This document shows positions 32,440-44,558 of a stretch of DNA of 64,000 bases, piece after piece; position 1 is the stretch's first letter, and the number at the start of each line of letters is the position of its first letter. The stretch is from the NCBI RefSeq assembly GCF_963678635.1, contig NC_087070.1:45551467-45615466 (forward strand), in the 5' to 3' direction. This DNA comes from Symsagittifera roscoffensis. Its lineage: Eukaryota; Xenacoelomorpha; Acoela; Convolutidae. The position numbers and the translations under genes are program-made. The notes beneath the pieces were generated by a model, which was not told the DNA's origin, searched no databases, and was given only the letters and a program-made list of their open reading frames with translations.

Positions 32440-32710
32440 CCTAGCCAGACCACTAGGAGACTTGACTGGAAAAGGTGACCAGCCGAGTGGGAAAGTGGTT
32501 CACAAGGATCGAACCGGACCACTAGGAGACTTGACTGGAAGATGTGACCAGCCGAGTGGGAAAGTGGTTCACAAGGATCGAACCGGACCACCAGGAGACT
32601 TGACTGGAAGAGGTGAACAGCCGAGTGGGAAAGTGGTTCAGAGGGACTGAGCAAAACCGCTAGGAAACTTGACTGGAAGAGGTGACCAGCCAAGTGGGAA
32701 GGTGGTGCTG
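32440..32710 (+). repeat. Four 69-bp tandem repeats in the element A leader
   Basis: Units begin at about 32450, 32519, 32588 and 32657. Each runs AGGAGACTTGACTGGAAGAG, then GTGACCAGCCGAGTGGGAAAG. Element C has three copies at the same place. Confidence 0.9.
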
Positions 32711-33612
32711 CTGTCAACGGAAGTGCAGTGCACGTCAACGGAGACAACCAGCACGGGATCACAACAAGAGGACGCACAGGGGCGTTCTCAAAATGGGCAA
32801 ACGAGTATCGTTAAAACCCACATTACAATATAGGAGATAAGTGTAAAATTGGATAAGCGGAGCCCCCTTGTTCTGAGGAAGTTTTTACACAAGCAGGCCT
32901 GGAAACAGGTCTACGGTTTTCTCTCGAGAGGTTTAGCACCTGGCGCTTAAAGGATTTTTCGGCTTAAGAGGGGGGCTAAAGAGGGGGTAGGTTAGAAGAG
33001 GGGCTGGTTAGGTTAGAGGTTAGCGGTTGAAAATTGTAAAAAGGGGGGACACATTAGAGTAACTAATTGTTCGGCATCGTCGATTTAGTTACATTAGATA
33101 CTTACACGCGTTGGTTATAAGAAGCGGATATCCGAATTTAACATCAGGTTAAGGTAGGTACCCTGGTCGGATCGGTAGGGGGGAACAAACATAGACCGTT
33201 TTTGTGATACCCCATAAGATCGCTAGCAGGGGGGAGGAAAACGCGTGGCAATCGGGTACCAGACATTTTTTCAGACAAAGGTTGTCATCTGTCAACTTTG
33301 AATTTTAGGTGGTTCGTCTCTTTGTTTTTGGAATTTTTTTACTGTTTAAGTTTTTACGTTTTGGTGAAAATTTGTTGTTGGTATTTGAACGAACAGGTGA
33401 TCACAAGATACCTCCGAGGAAGGTAGGGTTTCAAATAGCCTGAAACAACGAGAGGGAGATAAATACTGGAGGGTTAGTATTTGGGTTTTGGCCACTAAGA
33501 TAGGGATTTTGGGAAAATTTTTACTATAGCTCAAGTGGTGGTAAACGGTACAGTGGTTCAAGAGTCCCTACAACGAAGAAGAAGAGATCCGATATCCAGA
33601 CACTCAGTGACA

Positions 33613-34260
33613 AGTCTTGGGACAGTACCGAAGTAGTCATGGGACATTGCAGTCTGGGGACAGTCTTGGAGCAACACGGTCTTGGGACAGTCTCGGGACA
33701 GAGAAGTCTTGGGACAGTCTTGGGACGGTGCAGTCTTGGGACAGTCTTGGACCAGAGCAGTCTTGGTACGAAACAGTCTTGGGACACTAGTCTTGGGACA
33801 GTAGTCTTGGGACAGTGGTCTTGGGACAGTAGTCTTGGGACAGTGGTCTTGAGACAGTGGTCTTGGGACATTGGTCTTGTGACATTGGTCTTGGGACAGT
33901 CGTCTTGGGACAGTGGTCTTGGGACAGTGGTCTTGGGACAGTAGTCTTGGGACACTAGTCTTGGGACAGTAGTCTTGGGACAGTAGTCTTGGGACAGTAG
34001 TCTTGGGACAGTAGTCTTGGGACATTAGTCTTGGGACAGTAGTCTTGGGACAGTGGTCTTGGGACACTAGTCTTGGGACAGTAGTCTTGGGACAGTGGTC
34101 TTGGGACACTAGTCTTGGGACAGTAGTCTTGGGACAGTAGTCTCAGAGCAAGGGTCTTGGGACAGTGGTCTTGGGACAGTAGTCTTGGGACAGTAGTCTT
34201 AAGACACTAACAAGAAGTACTGGGACAACACTGAATAGTCTTGGGACAGTAGAGAGGAAG
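33613..34260 (+). repeat. 14-bp minisatellite in the element A leader
   Basis: The unit GTCTTGGGACAGTA and one-base variants (CACTA, CAGTG) is repeated about 30 times in the dense part (33773-34203), with looser copies around. Long open frames on both strands across it are a by-product of the repeat. The rest of the leader, 31994-34600, holds conserved but non-coding sequence, including a G-run near 32185. Confidence 0.9.
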
Positions 34261-34596
34261 TCTTGGAACAGTATAAAAAATGGGGTCACGGTACTAAAAG
34301 AGTACTAAGACAGGTTGAAATAACCAGTTGCAAAATCAAATTTTCTATCCAATCCTAACATATAGAATTTTAAAAACAGCTCAGGAAAACGTTGTTTTTA
34401 GCAAATTGTAAATTTCTTTTTATAAAATTTTGTCAAAAGAGGTTTTAACCTTAGAGTAGAATTTTGTAGATAGTAATACTGTAAATAGGAACAATTGTAA
34501 ATAAAAATAAGGAGGCGGAGCAGGGTACCGGTAGCTGAAAAAAGATCTACCGAAGCGAAGACAAAGTATAACTCGTCGCTACGCAAAACGACATCA

Positions 34597-37500
34597 ATGG
34601 GTCCAAAGGTAACAAAGAAGAACTTTTCAGTTAGTATGGTCAACACGAGGAGTACTACGGAGAACAGAGCAAAAGAGGGCGAGGAAGAGAAACAAGCAGA
34701 ACCCACCATCGAGATTGAACTAAAGACACCGGATCAAAGTGTGGATGAAGTGGGAAAGAAAACGACAGAGTCAACTCCGATGCCGAATGCGGAAGAACCT
34801 AATCCGAAGCCCATGGAGTTCTCACCGATAGACAACGTGGAAGACCAAACAGGCAACACGCCAGAAACGGTGAAGGACGAGTCTCAAGCAAAAAGAACGT
34901 CTTTTACTGAAAGATTGGCGATGATGGTCGGAATGAAATGGAAAGACGCAGCAGTGGAGGAGACGAAAGCCGAGAAAAGCAAAACATTCGGAACAGTATC
35001 CACGAGAACGACAGACACAGACCAAAACGAGGATCAGAAAAAACCGGGAACAACGACCGACTACAGGACAACAACGGACCATGGAACAACTACTCTTGAG
35101 CTAAGCGACTTGATGGCGAAGCTAGATCAGATAGACGAGAAACTGAAGCACATCGAAGAGGATAGGAATGTGATAAGGAAGGAAATGAGAAACAACAAAC
35201 ATGAGTACCTGGACAGCTATTTCCATCTAGCGAGAGCAACAGAGGAAAAGCTTCAGCAGATGTCTGACAAAGTAGACACCACTGATGGAGAGCGAGACAA
35301 GAACATCAAAAAAGACATGCGAGAAATGAAGCAGCGATATGACGCAGTGAATAGCCAGTTGGGGAGTTTGGAAACGAGAATGAATATGATGAGTAGGGAC
35401 CATCCTGAGGGCTCAAGTGCAATACAGACAAAGTTAGACGCTATCTTGAGGAATTCAACACCACAAGACAGGCCAGCGGCGGAGCTGACACAAGGTAATA
35501 AAGTTGACTTCGTGGAACCACAAAGGGAAAACGACAGTCATCACCGTTACCAGTAACCCGGGAGGCTGCGAGTACGGCACCTGTGGGGGCCATGGCGATT
35601 ATAAAAAGTGGAACAGCGAACACAACCAGTGGTCCAGGGGACTCCACGACTCACACCAACGTGGGACCGGATGCCATGACATGGGCAAGCACCTGGGAAA
35701 TGATGAACAGAACAATAGAAGCCTTCGCTACAAGGAACACCGACTCGAGTGACAGAGGAAGCAACAAATCCAGGAAAACTTTCAAGAAACCAAAAGAAAT
35801 CAAAGATGATTCAGACGGATGCATTGACACTTGGGTAGAAGTCATGAGTTTGCACCTGGAACAAGACAACTTGAACGATGAGAGACAAGCATGCCCAACG
35901 ATACTGAGCAACCTAGAGGCACGGCATTGAAATGCGTGGTTGCGAAGAAAGAAGAGGAACGCGATACAGCGGACAAAATCTTCGAAATATTGTTAAATCG
36001 ATTCGGCTCAGGCATGAAGGGTCATCAAGCAATGATGCGATTTGAAAAGAGAAGGCAAAGGGACGATGAATCGATAGACAGCTTCATAGATGATCTTGAG
36101 AGCTTGAGAAGAAGGAGTGACCCGGAAGAATCTACCAATCGAAGGAACTTCAGCATCGCCTCAAAGTTCATTGATGGGGTAAAGAGTGATGACTTGAGAA
36201 CGATGTTAGCAACATACTATACATTGTCGAAAGACAGTGCACCAACTCCAGAAGAGATGAGGCAGAAGTCAAGAGAATACATGCTAATGAAACCCATGAA
36301 ATACTCGTACTCAGACAACAGGAATACGCAAAGGGGGAGTCAGCCACAAAGGTCGTCATGGTACAAGCCCAGAGATGACATGGACAAACGCAGATCATGC
36401 GCGAACTGCGGGTCAGCTGACCATCATGTGGCGGATTGCACGACATACAAACAGGGCATGAAGAGTCTGGGATATGCACCCGTTGAGGAAGATATGAGCC
36501 AGATGGAGGAACACGAGTTCTATAGTGGCTTGATCATCAAAATAGGTGCAAGATGCTTCTTCTACAACCAAGAGGGGCACGTCAGGATGGACTGTCCGTT
36601 GTTTTGGGAGGCGGTCAAGAATCAGAGTCATCCAAAACACAAGTTGGCGTTAGCAGCGGTACAGAACCAGAGAAATAGATAAGGTGAATTTGAAACGAAA
36701 AATCTAGAAACAGCAAGTGCGGAACTACCGACGAAAACAGTGAAAGCTGTAACGCAAGTTAACAGTGCAACAGAGGCCACGGCAAAAAACGCCCTAGAGA
36801 TAAATTATGAGAAGGCGGCGGCGGAAGCCATCAACAAAGTGAAACAGGACCTGGCAGCGAAAGAAATAGAACAACAGCTGAAGCAAGAGATCGAAAGACA
36901 GAAGATGAACGAGGCATTAGATTGCTCGCAGTCAATACCAGAGGCTGTAGCGGGGTCGACAAAAAATGGAAACTGCAACACTGTAAAGATGGTGACCGGG
37001 GAAACCATTTGGTATAACAAAGATTGGAGCAAGAATAATGTCAATAATCACCGTGGACGGACATGAGGTAACGAGAAACTTGAGCGCACCAAGTGACCAG
37101 ACAATAATGCACATTGATATGTACGCAGATTACTTGAGTGGTATAAGCCCACAAACGACATCTAGAGCATTGAGGGCACTACACACGAGAGGGGGTAGCA
37201 AGTCAGTCCGAGTTGATAACAGGTACACAGAAGGTTACGGTCCGCATGAGGTGATGCTAAATATAGATGGGATCAACATCTATACAAAAACATTGATAAC
37301 ATGTGACGAAGATCTAATAGGGCAAATCTACGTGGGAAAAGAAGAGTTGAAAGTGAGACACTGCGCCATGCTTGAGGAAGATGCAATGCACATCGGGACA
37401 GAGGCAGATGTATCAGCACATGAGCTCGACATAAGTGGCAAGAAGACTCAGTTACGTGGGTTACTTGATACGGGATCGGTCTTGAGTGTCTTACCAATCG

Positions 37501-40202
37501 AAACTTGGGAACGAATGGGCTTCAACAAAAATGATTTGATAGATTCATGATACGGTTGTCAGCTGAAAACAAAGGGGCGCTGCGGGTGTTGGGCAGAACG
37601 CCGATAATAGCCCTGAATCTGTGGGAACGTAACCTGTGGATGAGCTTTCTTGTGGTAGAAAACCTAGATGAGTCTGACCAATTTATTTTAGGCAGAGACT
37701 TCATCAGGAACTTTGATGTAGCGATTGATCTAAACAACGCAATGTTCAGGATACGGAACCCGGATAGGAGTTACGCATTCAAACCGGTAAATTTAATAAT
37801 GGCAAATGAGACCAAAGCACCGGTATTCTTGAGTAGAAGAGTGAGGCTAAAGGGGAACGAAGCGGCGATCGTAAGCTTACGAATGAAAAATTACAATGAA
37901 CTAAGTGACAACAAGCAGGTATGCATAGTCCCAAATCCAAATAGTCAAAGTGCTGCTGTTTTAGGAAGATCCTTCTCGATAACGAAGAGCGGTCTCTGCG
38001 TGAGTGTCTTGTTGAATACCCTTGACATACCAATCACGATACAGAGGGGGAGGAAACTGGGATATGCTTTACCCGTAAAAACTCGATATGAAATGACTGA
38101 AAACCATAAACAAAATGAAGTTGTTGATTGTCCCAATCATAGGGACAAAATTTGTATCTTGAGACGATTGAAGAAAATAAAAGGTTCATCAGGTCTTGTG
38201 AAGTCACTTAAGTCAGAGACAGACGATGGACTATCGAGCTGTTCGAATTTCCCGGAACGGCCCACACTAGATGAAATGCAGAGTGATAAACCGGTCCTAC
38301 CGGAAATTGAACATTTAAGAGGCAAGTTAACGGACGAACAGCTCGAAGCCATCAAGGACGTACTAGAACGGAACGAGGAAGTTTTTTCAAGACATATGGC
38401 AGACATCAGGTGTTGTAATTTTGTTGAGCATGAAATAGAACTTGAGGAAAACGCAATACCGCACAGGGAGGGGGCGAGGCGCATGACCCCACACAAATCG
38501 GATGCAAGTAGAAAGGAGATTGAAACGCTACTAGAGCATGACATGATAGAACCATCCAAATCACCGTGGGCGTGTGGATTAGTGATGGCCAAAAAGAAAG
38601 GCGACCAGTTGTGGTTTTGTTGTGAGTTTCGATACCTGAACTCCGTCACGGTGAAGGATGCCTTTCCCATACCTAGGATTGATGAGAGCCTCTCGAAGTT
38701 AGGTGATGCAAAATTTTTTACGACTCTTGATTTAAGCTCGGCCTTTGGGCAGGTACCACTCAGGAAGCAGGACAGGGACAAGACAGGGTTTGCCTGCGAG
38801 TTGGGTCTGTTTCAATGGAAACGGATGCCGTTTGGTCTTTGCAATGCCACTGCCACATTTCAGCGGTTGATGGCACGCGCGCTGATAGGCGTGACGAAGA
38901 AGTATGGCAATCTGGTAATGTGCTATGTGGATGACGTGGTAATAGCGACACCCACACTGGAGGACCACATTGAGAGATTTGACGAAGTATTTGCGTGTAT
39001 GAAGAGGTCGGGGCTAAAGTGCAAACCATCAAAGTGTGAGATACTCAAGGACTCGATAAAATACTTGGGCAGGATGGTGGACAGACACGGCATCAGACCA
39101 GAGATCCAGACGCAGTAGAAGCAGTTCTAACTTGGAAATCGCCAAAAACAGAACACCAATTGATGAGCTTCCTGGGTTTTGCAAATTACTAAAGAGAATT
39201 CGTCAAAAGCTATGCAGACAAAGTTTATCCGACGCAACAGTTAATGAGACACAAGGGCAAAAAGTTCACGTGGAACAACGCAGCAGAAGAGTCATTCCAG
39301 AGAATAAAGAAAGAGTTGTGCGAGGCACCAGTACTAGGAATGCCAACAGAGAAAGGGATGTACGTGCTGGATACGGACGCGTCGGTAGTAGCGACATCTG
39401 GAATTCTCCATCAAGAACAAGAGTGGAACGGGAAGACAGTCTTGAGACCAATAGCGTACGGGAGCAAAGTCCTAAGTGACACGGAAATGAAGTACGGGCA
39501 CCGAAAGTGGAGATGTTCGCGGTGGTTACCTTTGTCGAGAAATATAGAGCATACCTAGGCAGCGAGCCATTCAAGCTGCGTTTCGACATCAGGGCACTAA
39601 GCTGGCTGAAAACGTACTCAATGGACCAAAGTTACATTGGGAGGTGGATAGTTCGCCTGGACGGATACAACATGATAATTGAGCATAGAACACGAGACAA
39701 ACATCAAAATGCTGACAGCTTGAGCAAGAAGACGGAGTTCTACAAGAGACAAGAACAGAGGGAGGCAGATAGACCTGAGACCAAGGATGGCTTCTCCTTC
39801 ATGGACAAGGAAACGTACGACAGCCTTCCACTCACAAGATGGTTGGACAAATCAGGCAAACCAATAGAAGATCACCCCGAATTACCAAAAGAAACTCCGG
39901 AGAAAACAATCTTGAAAAAGAAACGAGGGATGCCGATAGGAATAATGCTCAAGGCAAAGATCGTGAGGGAGACGCTCAAAGCAAAAGGCTATGATCTTAA
40001 CCAGGTGGAGACGGGAGAGGCACAAATAGACGATGACTTAAAGAGGTTACTCGAGAAACTAGCAGATGATAAGCCCGTGGTCCAAGAAAGTACTAAGGAG
40101 GAACCTGAGGTCACAATATTGCGGAAGAGCGGGAAAATACTCAAGAAAACAAGCAGGAAATTGCTATTCACAATTTCCAGATACAAAATAAGACACGAGT
40201 AG
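34597..40202 (+). pseudogene. Element A gag, protease, reverse transcriptase and RNase H region
   Basis: Fossil Gypsy polyprotein region. Gag has a charged N-terminus, a conserved core (LLNRFGSG, KRRQRDDESID) and CCHC knuckles at about 36.4 and 36.55 kb. The protease DTG is at about 37.46 kb, the reverse transcriptase YVDD at about 38.93 kb and the RNase H aspartates at about 39.37 kb. Element C carries a closely related copy at 59.1-64.0 kb. Confidence 0.85.
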
Positions 40203-40934
40203 AGCCGTCTTATCCTGAAATAGGAGGCGAGATAATCACGAGAGAAGAGTGCAATTATTCGAACTGAACCAGAGTGAACCTTCTACGGAAAGGTGGACAG
40301 CTGGAGTGTCCCAATGGTTCAGACTAAAACTTCAATTCTAAAGCCTAAACTTATTTCCTTTGTTAAAACTGATTAGTATTGAACTTATCAAGTTATCTTA
40401 TTTAATTCTCGAGTTGCTCATCAATTTAATTATTTCTTATACTCGAGTGCGTCGACATGTGAGTTCCAAATTTAGTTTTCTCGAGTGTGTTTTATGATTG
40501 TTATGTTGAGTTAAGGCGAGTTTTAGATTGATCCATCTGAAATGGATCAAAGTTCCACTGTCCAATAATAAGTAACTTAACGGATTGTTCCGACCCTGTT
40601 TTTAACGGCATCAAAGTTCCACTGTCCGATAAAAAAGAACTTAACGGATTGTTCCGACCCTGTTTTTAACGGCGTTCGTGTATTTTGGGTATATCGAGAC
40701 CTAAGTATGGGGACGTTCTTATTTTCTAGAGTGGGGGGATATTTTGGTAGTAGCTTTTAAGCTGTAACGGGTTCGAGTCTCATGTCGCAAGCGAACCGAA
40801 TTGGCTCCGACCGTTCCTGAGGTAGAAAAACACAAGAAATAGTGTCCCTGACTCTTGAGCCAATGGTAATAGGGCCTATTTTTCTTAAGCCTCATATGTG
40901 ACCGAAGTAGGCGACTGCTACTTAGTGTTTTTAT
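40128..40934 (+). repeat. LTR-derived segment between RNase H and integrase of element A
   Basis: About 800 bp matching the family LTR except for its first 170 bp or so, and extending about a dozen bases past the usual LTR end up to the point where the primer-binding site would begin. This is not the shape of a clean solo LTR; a recombination or template-switch product is more likely. Confidence 0.75.
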
Positions 40935-41002
40935 AGAGGAGTTGAAAGTGAGATAGTTAGTGATGAGAATACCTCGAAAGTGACTAACCCTGAGAGAAGG
41001 AA

Positions 41003-43113
41003 GTGGTGCAGTCACTGGTTGAAAAAATCCCAGCCGACATACTTGAACAGACTCGGGTTAGGAAAAAGAGAGTGGAGTTCAAGGAAGAGGCTGAATACCT
41101 GGGACTAGGTCAAGAGTCCTGGGAGCGGTCCACGTCCACGGAGGAAGGAAACACTGAAGGAGGAAATTTGTCCGGGGAGTGTGAAATGTGGGATGAGGAC
41201 TCGGAAGAGAGCAGCGACAATCAAGATAGTCTCTGCATGATATTGGCAGAAGAGAAGATTAGACACCGTGACAGGGAATTACAAACAGATCCGTCCTCAG
41301 GAACCTTCAACTTGGACCTACAGGAAGTACGAGGAGGTGAAGAACTTGAAAGAATTGCAGTTTCGAGGAAACCATTCAGGGAACTATCATGCAACTCAAA
41401 TTTCAGAACAAACCTGGTGCCAGAAGATGACATGAAGATAGTAAAGAGGATAGTATGCGTGAAGCTGAATGACGACATCCACAACCCTGGGGAAATGAAT
41501 GGGCAGATCATGGCACTGAAGGAACATGTCAAGGCGAGATATAGGCTGTCGGACCTGATAAGAGCCCAGAAGAATGACAAGATGACAAGTAACCTCTCCA
41601 AATGGATCCGAATGGGGTCCAAGGAGAAAGGGGAACTTGAAGAAGACAGCTACAAGATCCTGAGCCAGTTCTACAAAGAAAGGAAAGAGTTACTCTATCA
41701 CGCGGCTGACGGGGTGGTAGCATGCAAGAGAAAAGACGAGGAGAAGATATTACACAAACTTAACCTCGTCATATTACCGCGATTATATCAGACAGAGGTG
41801 CTGTTCAGATCGCACGACCAAATGGGGCACCAGGGGATAGACAAGGTGCAACAAAGAATACTTCACAGGTTCGATTGGCCAGGATTGAGGAAAGCTTGTG
41901 AAAGGTGGGTGAATGCATGCCTGGCATGCCTGCAAGTGAAAGACCGAAGGAAGATGAAATTCCCACTCACGTCGGTGGAAAGCTCGGAATTGAATGAAGT
42001 GGTGCAGATAGACCATCAGAAGATCTGTATGACGGAGTCGGGGTATAACCAGATACTGATTATAATTGACCACTTCACAAAGGTGGCAGAAGCTGCGCCG
42101 TGTCAAACAGCTTCGGCAGAGGAGACTTGTGACCACTTGATAACCCATTCGATATCGAGGTATGGTTGTCCAATGACTTTTCAGTCAGACAACGGCAAGG
42201 CCTTTGTGGGGGACTTGACTAAGGAATTAATGAAGAGGTCACACATTGCTCAAGCACACTCAACGACTTACCATCCTCAGACCAACGGGCTGGTAGAGAG
42301 ACAGAATAGAACGTTGGTGAATATGCTGAGGGTATACTGCTCAAGGTACATGACGGACTGGGATAAATATCTGCCACAAGTCGTAGGGGCATACAGCAGT
42401 ACTCAACACTCAACAACGGGCATCAGTCTTTTCATGATCTTGACAGGCAAAGAGAGAGCGATGCCCCTGACATTCTTTTACCCGGAATATGAAGGGAAGA
42501 GGACGTCGCCTCAAGCTTACGTGAAGGAGACGATCAGGAGACAGCAGGAAATAAACGAGCTATGCAGGAGGAACACTGCGCAAGCAAAATGAGACAGCGC
42601 AAGAAATATGATGAAAGGATATTACAGGCGAAGCCATATGAAGTGGGCCAGTACGTGCGGGTTTTCCAGAATTTTATACCGCCCAAAGGGTTGAAGAAAC
42701 TACTCAAGAAATGGAGAGGACCATTCATGATAACGGAAGTACATCAACAAGGACGGTTCTACCGCTTGAGTACTGGGCGAGCAGCACATTATGAGAACCT
42801 GAAGCCTCATGTCCCATCCTCAGAGGACTGGTGTATACCAAAGGACATTGAGGGACTAGAGTACCTACTGGTGGAGCCAGCATGTGAAGTGAACGAAAAA
42901 GGCACCAGAGAGAAGAATGATGGCAATGAGAACTTGAGTTTGGATGACAATGAAAAAATAGAAGCGGACTCTGAAGCAGAATCTTTTGTGGAAGAAGACT
43001 GGAACGATCCGGAGCAAGGTGATGTGCCGAAGTGGACAGAACCAGACTTATCAATACCAGCGGAGACAAGGAGTGGCAATCGCAAACGCACAGGCATGAG
43101 GTATAACAGGTAA
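41003..43113 (+). pseudogene. Element A integrase region
   Basis: Fossil Gypsy integrase. It has an H2C2 zinc-binding segment (HDQMGHQG ... CLACLQ) at about 41.8-41.95 kb, a DDE core (IDHQK, FQSDNGKAF, HPQTNGLVERQNR) at about 42.0-42.3 kb, and a C-terminal RGPF-type chromatin/LTR-contact module at about 42.7 kb followed by an acidic tail. Confidence 0.85.
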
Positions 43114-43379
43114 GGGGACAATTTCCTGATTGATAAGATACAGCCCCATGACCTAGGCAAAGAACTACTAAGTGTGGGCGAGCTGGCGCAAATGGTGAAT
43201 GGCAAATCATCGATGATAATGAACAATACCCACAGGAAGACTACTCGACACCGGAGCGGGAGTTGGATTTAGAACAGAGCGAGATAGAGAGGAGAGAGAA
43301 TACGAACCTGAGGATATTAGAATGGATGCGCGATGTCAAGAACGGAAGCGAAGAAGGATAAAGCATACAGCAAGTTGAC

Positions 43380-44065
43380 ATATCAGCGGGAAAGTACATG
43401 AAAACGGAGAATCCTTTTTTCGGCTGGACGGCAACAGACAGACCGCTCGACATTCCGCCAGATAATTCAGACCCAGCATCATCGACGGGGACGTCGATAA
43501 ATATTTTTGTCCGGGGAGTGGGGGTAGGACTTACCCACACCGAAAATTTAATGATAAAGAAACTCAGGGAAAAGAGAGAAACGTGCGGACTGGAACTGGA
43601 TGGGGAGGAGGCCCAGCCTACCATAGGACGGAATTTCAAAACGAAGTTTGAGATACCAAACGAATACTCGGAAAATATCCTGATAACGGATAGTGACTTC
43701 ATTCTGTCAGACAGGACTAGAGACAGTACCAGAACGTGGAGTTTCTGTTTAGACAGAGACCGGGACTGGGAGGAATGGCTGCGCTTCCACCATCAGTAGC
43801 ACAAGTCCCGGGCAAATACCTGTGCTTCCTAGTGACGAGGGTCAATGACAGGAACACGATCGATCCCGAACACGTGATGTTGGCACTAACAAGACTACGA
43901 GACTTCATGATTGAAAGAGGGATAACGGAGGTCTCAATGCCGGTGTATGACCCAAACAGGGGCAAATTGAGCCCAAGGGAATTGTACGCTATCCTACACG
44001 TAGTCTTCGCAGAAACTGAGATAATGGTACATCTTCATAAGAAATACTACTTGAGCATCGCCTGA
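43380..44065 (+). pseudogene. Element A accessory region 1, macro-domain-like (tentative)
   Basis: Coding-looking segment after integrase. The end part (GKYLCFLVTR ... ALTRLRDFMIERGITEVSMPVYD ... ILHVVFAETEIMVHL) follows the order of strands and helix seen in macro-like modules of some insect LTR elements. The match is by pattern only. A non-coding gap (44066-44558) follows. Confidence 0.35.
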
Positions 44066-44404
44066 GTCGGGTACACGGGGGTCTCGAGTTGGGCATGAGG
44101 GGAGAATTTCGAGTTAGGTGTGGGGGTACAAAACAGGTAAAGAATCTTAAAGGTGATTGGCATGACAATTAGAATTTTAAATGATTGATGGTGCTAAAAC
44201 ATAAAATGAATCTGCATGTTTTTAGAAAATTTTCAATTGAACTATTTTAGTAGGACGAAAAGGAAAAGGTTTTAACTATAGTGGTAAAGGGGTTTTTAGG
44301 TTAGGAACATAGCCTGTTGGTCGAAAAATCGGGTGTTATTGTCAGTTATTGTCAAATTGACTACCCAACTGCTTTCAATTGAAGAAAGGAAGTCCTTAAA
44401 CGAA

Positions 44405-44535
44405 AACGCAAATTGAACGACGCTTCAAGAAGTAATACTCAAGTTGCTAAAGTAATACTCAAGTTGCTAAAGTAAAATTCAAGTTGCTAAGGTAAAACTC
44501 AAGTTGCTCAGGTAAAACTCAAGTTGCTAATACTC
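44405..44535 (+). repeat. Short tandem repeats (CTCAAGTTGCTAA) before the accessory ORFs
   Basis: About six copies of a unit of roughly 18-20 bp, AGTAAxACTCAAGTTGCTA, just before the ATG at 44559. They may mark an untranslated leader of a subgenomic message; that is a guess. Confidence 0.8.
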
Positions 44536-44558
44536 AAGATCACCTGGAAGTTACAGAA

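Noticed and set aside
33524-34109. Long open frames on both strands with SQDxCPKTTVPRL repeats
   Set aside because: They are produced by the 14-bp minisatellite: three units equal 42 bases, so any stop-free frame stays open. There is no start context or domain.
33613-34260. CRISPR array
   Set aside because: Units are 14 bp and contiguous, without unique spacers, in a eukaryotic element.
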